This document shows, piece after piece, positions 13,101 through 22,100 of a stretch of DNA of 64,000 nt (position 1 is its first letter; each line of letters starts with the position of its first letter). Source of the DNA: Morinoia aosen (lineage: Eukaryota; Arthropoda; Malacostraca; Amphipoda; Talitridae); the NCBI GenBank assembly GCA_030386875.1, contig CM059572.1, positions 35,523,732-35,587,731 on the forward strand. Direction: 5' to 3'. Both the position numbers and the translations under genes were made by a program. The notes under the pieces are model-generated. The model had not been told where the DNA came from, searched no databases, and saw nothing but the letters and a program-made list of their open reading frames with translations.

Positions 13101-16100
13101 TATACCTGTAATGATTTATTTTTTGAGCGCTGAACACAGGAATTTCTGGATAGTTTGGTTCCAGGTGGCCTAGGTATATTAATGCTTAGGTAGAAATTGT
13201 TCAGAAACTAATCGTTTCTCGGTACTCCTACAATACTACCTATGTACGAATTTGCTATGGTTTTCAATGTATTCTAATCCCACCCGTAAATTTGCATTGA
13301 CAGTGATAAAGGGAAAATGGTTCTGACTTCTTGCTCATCATATGATGGTTCGAATACCAGTTCATTATATTTCAGTGGACATCATATCAACGAAAGTATT
13401 ACGCTTTTAACGAGAATGTTGAACAGAACTTCTACAGGAGAATTTTGAAGAACTTGTTAACAATCATGACCCGACCTTACGAGCTGTGTTATCTGTTGTC
13501 AATTTTCATGTCTGATTTCGCTGGTGAGAGATGCAAGTGTAAATTTAAACACAATGCTTAAAGTTTATGTACAGCTCTAGTTCCTGTGAGATGTGCTCGT
13601 TTTGACACCTCGCTCGATATTTGAACGAGATTACGTCATCATAAGTCGTAAATCGGTGCTGTTCGCTGGCTTAAAAATGTAAGAAACAGCTGTAACGAAA
13701 TAAAATATAAAAAGGCATCCACTCGTAGCCTCCGTTTCGATGCTATTACATCCGAAAGCACCAACTGTAAGATGAATAAATGTTACATTACAGTGATTCT
13801 TGTTCACTTAGTTTATACGTAGATCAATGCAAAGTAGATTTACTTAGGATTTTACTATCTGCCCTGGTGATTTGAGCCCCAATATAATGTTCGAAGGAAA
13901 CACACAATTTTTATTTCAATCCATAAGCTCATGGTAGCTTTCCTCTCCTTTGAAATTTAGAGTGAATATCGAAAGAAAAAGAAGAATAGCGGTTCTGAAA
14001 TGATTAACTCTATACATTACTCAAAACAATTTACAGGGGACTTGTGTTCCTTGTCTTTCAAGAGTCTTTTACGACTGTTTCAACGCACATTATTGCGGCT
14101 TCCTTAACGTGGAATATTACCACGACTTCAACGTAAAATATTTCTACTATTTAAACGTAAAATATTACTACTCTTCCAATATAGAATGTTACGATTGCTT
14201 CAACATGAAATATTACGAATATTTTAACTTAAAATATTACGATTGTTCCAACAGAGGCTATTACGATTGTTTCAACGCAGACTGTAACGACTGTTTCAAA
14301 GTGGAATATTATGACTGCTTTAACTTGGAATATTACTACTGGCTTAACGAGCAATATTATTCTGGAGTTGTTTTGAATGTTTCAGTTCCGCCTGCGCCGC
14401 CTTCTCTTCACGTGACGATGACAACTTCGTCGTCCGTGAGACTCCAGTGGAGCGTGAGCGACGACGGTGGCTCCTCTGTCACGGGCGCCGCTCTCTACTA
14501 CAGGTGCTGTGTGTTGTGAGTGGGGTGTGTGGTGAGAGTTTACAGTCGTCATCAGTGATCAAAAATACACTCCTTCACTTTTTTTGTCTCAGATTGCTTG
14601 TATTCGAATTGAATAAAAAACTCTCTCTTCCTTTCGCATGTTCAAAACTCAAACAGATGTTGAATTTCACTCATGGAGACAGTTTTAAAACAGACGCACT
14701 CTGAGACAATGTTTCTAAAGACACTTTTTGAATAGTCAACTGTTCATTTCTCAATGTTTCTATCTAACCGTTAAACAAGCGATTTTTCAAATTTCGGTAA
14801 GATTCGCACATAAGAATATGGACAGATTAAGATGCATTGCGAATTCTGGCAGGTTACGTTACTTCACACAATTGATATTCCTTAAATTAATTGATCGTGA
14901 AGCACAATAAAATGATATTCATTATAGTACATATATACGAACTCTGTGCAATCGCAGGAATGCTCAGAGAATACAAATAACTTTGTACATCAAGCATAGA
15001 AATCAAATAATATTAGTAAGAGAGAGAGAGATCAATCAGCGTCTGTCTCGAGTTCCTACAAAACTGGATGGCCGTCCTATCGGATTTGCTCGAGCATTTC
15101 CTTCAAATATGAGTTATGATATGCCACTAATATTAAGGATTAAAGGACACACTAGCAACCGAAAAATAATACGATTGCTTTTAACATCCAGAAAGCGCTT
15201 AGATATTTGGTGAAACATTTCATCTGTACACGTATTGGCCAGAGCAATTGATTTCTTTCGAAACGAGTCGGTACGAGGCTATTTCAATTAAATTTCATTA
15301 GAAGCCACCATATCCACCTGATGTCATTAGCAAAGCCTTTTTCTCTGCATGCCAAGACGAGTTTAACAAGGCCTCCAAAATGTTTTGGCTCGAGCAAAAG
15401 GGACAAAAACTTCTGCTATTTTACTAGACATCGGATGTTAAAGGCTAAATCTAATGCCTTCAACACGCCGTGAAATTTCGAGTTTAACTGTATACTCAAG
15501 AACTTTAGATTATCTCGCATCGTCTTCTGACTGCGAAAAGCTACTTTTGATAAATTTTTGTTTGATAAATTTGCATTTCATTTGAAGCAGCCGACTTTAT
15601 TTGATGTTCTCGGTCAAAAAAAAGCCAGCTCGGCATGAGACAACGAGCTTAACTACAATTTAAGTGCTGTAAATTGCTTTGGTCATTTCATAAGGCTTCT
15701 GTCGATAAGTTCCTGTAAGAGACCCAAAGACTTTTACTACTTTCACGTTACCATATTTCTTCTGTTAAAACAAAGTCTTCAACTCTGTATGAGACGAAAA
15801 GTTCAACTGCACACACGCATTCCGCTAATTGCCGCTCACCATCGAATATTTGCTCAGGACGGACCACGGTGACACGGAGGAGATGTCGGTGAGGGAGCAC
15901 ACGGTCACCGTGAGCGGTCTGGCTTGCGGCACGCGGTATCACCTCTACATGACCTGCCACAACTCCGTCGGTAAGAGCACAGACATTAACCTCTGTTTGT
16001 CGTCGCTGTAGAATGATGTAAGGATGAAGTAAGATGTCTTCTTAGTTTTTTGCTACGTATTGCATGTTTCAACGGCACCGACTGTTTTCACAGTATGGTA

Positions 16101-19100
16101 ATGTAGTCCTAAGTTGAATGCATTGCTGTGCATAGCAGAGCCACCCAGTGTAACAACACTGTGTGAAGGCTATCAAAGCTTTTTTAAAGTCTTGAATTGC
16201 TGTCGCAGGGTTAAAATTAAACGCGTCGAAGCTATAATTAGACGATGAGCTGATAGTGAAACAAGGACACTGTAAAATACGAGTATACAGGAGGATGCAA
16301 AAGTTCAAACTATCGACGCTAGTAGAATGTCTGAAGCCAAGATTGAGCATCGTATTAGTTAAGATCTTCTATTATCTACTGACGCTTCCTTTCATCGTGA
16401 CGTGAAAATAATTGTAGTTAAAAAATGAATTAATTCCTAGATCGCTCATGGTCGAGCTCAGAGCCTTTTTAAATTTGTACCCCAAATCTTAACGATGCGA
16501 GAAATGTTTGCTAAAAGTACGTACCAAAAATTTAAAATATTTTATAATTCATTTTACAATAAGCGCTTAACTTCATCCTAACTATGAAACTTTGAAAGAG
16601 AAAGACAAAACTATGGAGTTCGCCATACGCGATCAGCACGATAATCATGCGTTGACTCTTCACTTAACTGATTCCGACGGGTAACGAACTTTCCATGTTT
16701 TGCTAACATCAGTTACACAAGTCTACAAAGCTTGGGAATTCGCTAAGTGCGATGTGACCTTGCATACAAGTTCTTCAGTCGATTAGCCTCTAATATCTAT
16801 AAACTAACATCTGTTGAATACTTATACATATCATATCAAGATAATGCTAAGTAATTTCCAGTTGTATTATCTAGATTCCTTTAATTTCTGATATATTTCC
16901 TGGACTCATTGTGGAATCCATTCACATCTCTAATTTACATACCTATGCATATACTATCTAGATTACTTTAATTTCTGATATGTTTCCTAGACTTATGTGG
17001 CATCCGAAATACATAAACTCTGACCTGGTAAATTAATCGTGATAAATAAATCGGGATAAATTAATAAACTGTAACGTGACGCAGGCAGCAGCGACTCGTC
17101 GAACGTGATGCAGGTGACCACGAAGGGAGGGCCCCCCATCGCTCCCCCAGAGTTCCAGTTCATCACCCAGAACGGTACCCAAGCCACCCTGTACCTCAGC
17201 TTCTGGCAGTCTGGCGGGTGTGTCATAACCCGCTTTGTCGTGGAGCGCAAGTTTGGAGACGCTCCATGGAGTACGGGTGAGTGAGCCAAATCTAGGGGAC
17301 GCTATATGGAGCATGGGTGAGGTGCAAAGTATCCATGGGTGCTCCACGGAGTACAGTAGCTGAGGGCACTTCATGGAGCGCAGAACTAGGGGAAGGGGGG
17401 AAGTGGAGCGGGGCGTCTCGTTTTGAATTCTAAATTGGCTCAAAGATGCCATAATTGAAGGAATGTATCTGAAAATACTTGGCAGAAAGTGAAAGCACAA
17501 ACAAACTTGATGTCGCAAACGGAATCATCAAGTACGTTTGATTAAGAAACAACCTTCGTAAATGCTACTGTTTCAGAGCCGTTATTAGTAAAAATGTGTA
17601 AGGCACGGTACACACAACGGCCGATAGTAACCAGAGAAATTTCACAGCACTGGATGTTACACGAAAGATTTTCCATAAAGCATGTGAGAAATAAGCAGAG
17701 CAGGAGATCAGGAGTGAATGTTGAGATCTTTGCTGAGTGTGTCGTAATGTTCATCATTATATTCATTGATAATATTCCTTTGTCTTCATTTTGTTTGAAT
17801 CATTGTCTAGTTTGAAAATATAATCAGGACAACTAAAAGTGTACTCAAAGAATTAAAAGTAAATTTATGAATTAATAATGAATAAAACAGCAGGTTTTCG
17901 ATTTTAAAGTCCGTTTTTCTAACACAAGATCTGAACAAATTGCAAAACACATCTTAGCGATAACAATTGGTAAAATAAAATGATGATAAGTAACAAATTA
18001 TAACTCAGAAACTTAAGGTTTTTATATTATAACTTTAACGCATTTACTTCGCGAAATAGCTATATAACTAAAATACCTTGTTTAACATCACCCTGAACAA
18101 CCCACGAAACTGTGTCTCCGTTCTTCTGTTTGAAATAAACATGCTTGCGTATCAAGAACGCAATAGCATTCCAGAAGATTTTTATCTCCCAGTGAGCGGA
18201 GACGGCTCTCCGTCTGCCTGTATTAAATGAACATGCTCGTACATGAAGAACGTAACAGAGCTTCAAATGAGTTTTATCTGCCAGTAAATGAGCGCCGACA
18301 TCTCTCCGTCTGCCTGTTTTTAATAAACAGGCTCGTGTGTGAAGAAAGCAATAGCGCTTCAAATGAGTTTTGTCTGACAGTGAGCGCCGACATTGCCCCG
18401 ACGCGCACGTTCACCATGCCGGGGCTGGACAGCGCTGCCTCGGTGCGGCTGGTGCGGGTCACGGCACACAACGCAGCGGGGGCCACGGCCGCTGTGTACC
18501 GCATCGACAGCAGCCCCGCCATAGGTGGGAACCGTGAGAGCAGTATCAGCGTTGTGCTCCACGTAATATCTCACGCCTCAAAATTCGTTTCCATTACAGA
18601 GCCAAAAAATGAAACAATACAGAGGGTTGAAGATAAAATAAATAATTTTTTGCGTGGCGTAAAAGAGGTAACAAATTCATCGTTAGAAAATTTATCTAGC
18701 TTGAATGTGTCAGGTTCTTCTCTGGCGGTACAGTATGGTCTAATAAAATTATACAAGTCTGATTTTTCTTCAAAATTTCAATTTCGGCCGATAGGAGCAG
18801 CTTATAATAGTCCGAGTTATAAATTGAGTGAACTCCTTGTATCTGTCCTCAATAATCTAACTTCAAATGAGTGTACAGCCGACAATGCCTTTAAATTTAG
18901 TGGGAAACATGAACCCTTTGTCCAGCAGATGCACAATTACTTGGTAGCATCTATAAATAAACAATTTAAACAACTTAGACAATTCATTTACCACAAGTGA
19001 TACAGCAATAGATTGTATCTTAAGTCTAGTACAATGGACACGTTTCAGTATAGCTACTTGTGAGCCCGTATAAGATCAGCAACTTCTAAGGCATCGTATC

Positions 19101-22100
19101 ATCAGGGCTATTTTTAGGTGTATAGTTATGTTTAGCCTAATTTACTCAACCTAAGGGCAAAAAGCAATACACTGGTTCTTTAATAGAAAGGTTTAATGAG
19201 AAGCGATGTGAGATAGGTTTGATCGAAAATCACTGTCACGAACATTTCGGCAGGCATGGACAGTCCGTGGAGTGGTGCCAAGGCAGACCCGTCCTCCCAG
19301 TCAGCAGCGGTGTGGCAAGATATGAGGGTGGTGGCCCCTACGCTGCTCTGCCTCCTGCTGCTCATTTGTGCTGCCATCAAGATGGTCTTCTGCATCAGAC
19401 AGCGTGAGGAAGCTCAGTCCCGTGCCTCGGCATATGCAAGAGTAATTCGATCTAGAAAGGGGATTTTCAGTTCGCCGCCACCAGATATAAATTACAAACT
19501 AAAGATGCCTACTCTGGTTTCATAATTGTCACTTTAAATTGTGCTGTCTAAAATTAGTGGGCCTTTAAACTTTAGAGCATAAATGTAAATAAAAGTTTTT
19601 TCTTCAGAATATTTCAGACTTTCACCGTTCAAACAGAAATATTCGTGTATGCTGAGAGTTATCTTGTTGCATACGCTTGCTTATTTCTCAAGCAAAATAG
19701 AAGCATTATACTTTTGGTAAACTACCTTCAATGCCGATCAGTAATTCGTTTCTGAAGCCAAAACTTAAATAAAGTCGCTCAGATTCGGCAGATAAATGTC
19801 AAACATCTTGCATTTACATTAAATTCTAGGACACTAGGATCATAAAAAATATTTGAAGAACATAAGCTTTAGGTTTTCACTTCAAATCATTTTCTTAAGG
19901 TGGCAATTTGAAGTGAGTTCAACAATGTGCTCAGGTCGCTCGAGGCTGGAATCAGCCAAGCCGTCAAGCAGCATTCCTAGCTACGAACCTGCGGACGCCA
20001 TCAACCATCTACAGGACGATGCACCAATCAAGAAAGATGCTTCTGAAGTCTATGACAGAACATCCAACTCCTTCCTCAGTCACGACCTGCGTAAGTGTGG
20101 TCCTGCAGAATATAATACTTTTGAGTGTTGCATACGCTTCAAATCAGCGCTTAAATGTGTGTGCTGCATGCCTGGGTGTGTTGAATGCCTGGATACGTTG
20201 CATATCTGGGTGTGCTGCATGCCTTAGTGATACCTGGGTAAGTGAGTTGCATATTCGTGTGTGTTGCACAAATAGGAGCAACGTATTACATTACATTATT
20301 GTTGTTTGGAAATTTTGTGTTTCATAAAATTTTTCCATTACCGCACAAATCCACATCGCAGTCGAATTTCAAACTGACTACAACATGTACCTGAATTCTG
20401 AAATGAATTGTAAAATAAATTCCAATGCTTGAAGTTAACTTGCATTTGATGAGGCATGTGAAAGTCCTTAATTGCTTCAGGAGGTGTGAGTGACCCGGAG
20501 GATCACTCCTACGCCGACATTGTCTACCAGAAGGATCCTGCGATGATGGAGCCTTGCAACTATGGTGGAGCAGTGCACCACTTCCATCACCACGAGGTGA
20601 GTTGCTCCGTGTACCCCCTTCACCTCATCCACTGCCTTCACCCCGTAAACTATCAGCACACTTTCATTATTGCAATATTCACCAATACTTTCATCGCTAC
20701 CTCCATCACTACCTCATTCAACACGCTGGTCGCTTCTAGATTTCCTTCACTTTCGCGAAGATATTTCCTGAGGAGGAAGTGAAAATTGCGATGTCCTTTG
20801 TGATGAACTGCTTACATTTCAACGGGAGTTCAAGAAAGAAATCTCAATAATTAAGAACAGATGGGTCTTCTTGACGCCAAGACACTTTCAATAGAATGTG
20901 CATGGCTCAATTCCCCCAACTGCCCTGGACATTTGTTGGAGAAAATATCTCCTTTGGTGACATATATAATTTTGAACACGAGTTAGAGAAGGTGTAAAAA
21001 CCCTTCTACTCAATGAGCATGCATTTCACTTTTTCCATCTTCAGCTGTAAACATAAAAACCATTGTGATTCCGTATGAAAAATCCCTATTGATTGCTTTT
21101 TTCCTATTGCACGTTCTAGAATAGCTCTTCAGCTTTTAAACCTTCGAAAAACGCCAGTGAATGGCAAGCTGAATGAGTAGATGAGTTTTCCTTGCAACTT
21201 CTTTTGATTATTCTGTTTTCTATTATCACGAGAAGCTGTCATCATTCTTGTGGATATATCAAAGTAGCTAGACGGGTATCGAACCAGGGTCTAAATGCAA
21301 CGGTAAATGGAACGAACTTTAAACTTTTCTTTGAAAGACGCTAGACAGTTATCATACCAAGGTCTAAATGCAACTTAGAATGGAACGAACATAAAACCTT
21401 GTTTTTGAAAGATGCCAAATGCAAATTTTTTATGGAACGAACATTAAACTTTTTTCGAATGATTTCCTTCCCGGCGTGCGGGCAGGTTTCCGAGGCAGCG
21501 TTGGGTGCGTGCGAGCGGGGGTCCCCCAAACACTTCAGCGTTCTCTACCGCCAGCCGGGGGGGCAGCGGCCCCCCGCTTCTGATGAGGTGACTTGGGGGA
21601 ACACATACAAAAAATTGACGTCACCGTAGTGTAAGACCACAGGTTTTTGAAAGATATCTGCATTATTTTTTGGTGCTCTGAATTGATTTTAAAGCTTTGC
21701 TTTTATTTACTTAATTTTGAGTTTCACTTTCAATTTTTGAACATTTTTAATTCGAAGGTCATCAGGTATCTCAGATCAAGCCTTAGAAATTTCAGAACTG
21801 ATGAGAAATTTATAAACATGTTTAAATTACCAATTGCAACTGCCCTAAATGGTCATCATTCACATGCATACCTTTTAGAAATAAATTGTTCTTTAATTGT
21901 CAGTGAATTTCATGTGAGAAGATCTTCGCCTAGTCTGGCAGTGCCTGAATTGTATTTATCGTTCATATTTCATCCTCATTTTTGCACGAGAGTACCAAAG
22001 CAACTTCAAAATTTCAGGTACCATTTTCTTGCGATAATGGTTCTAATTTATTTTCGATTTTTTGAACTTATAATTGCTACCTGCTTAAAGATACAATTAG

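Noticed and set aside
14109..14385. Tyr/Cys-rich coding repeat as part of exon 12
   Set aside because: A good acceptor and the phase of exon 11 place the exon start at 14386; the repeat is open only because its unit is 24 bases.
17033..17518. 161-codon minus-strand open frame
   Set aside because: Shadow of Dscam-like exon 14 and its GC-rich array on the other strand.
18227..19000. A single 257-codon gene
   Set aside because: It is an accidental chain of an acceptor array, Dscam-like exon 15 and a retroelement remnant; composition and splice borders separate the parts.
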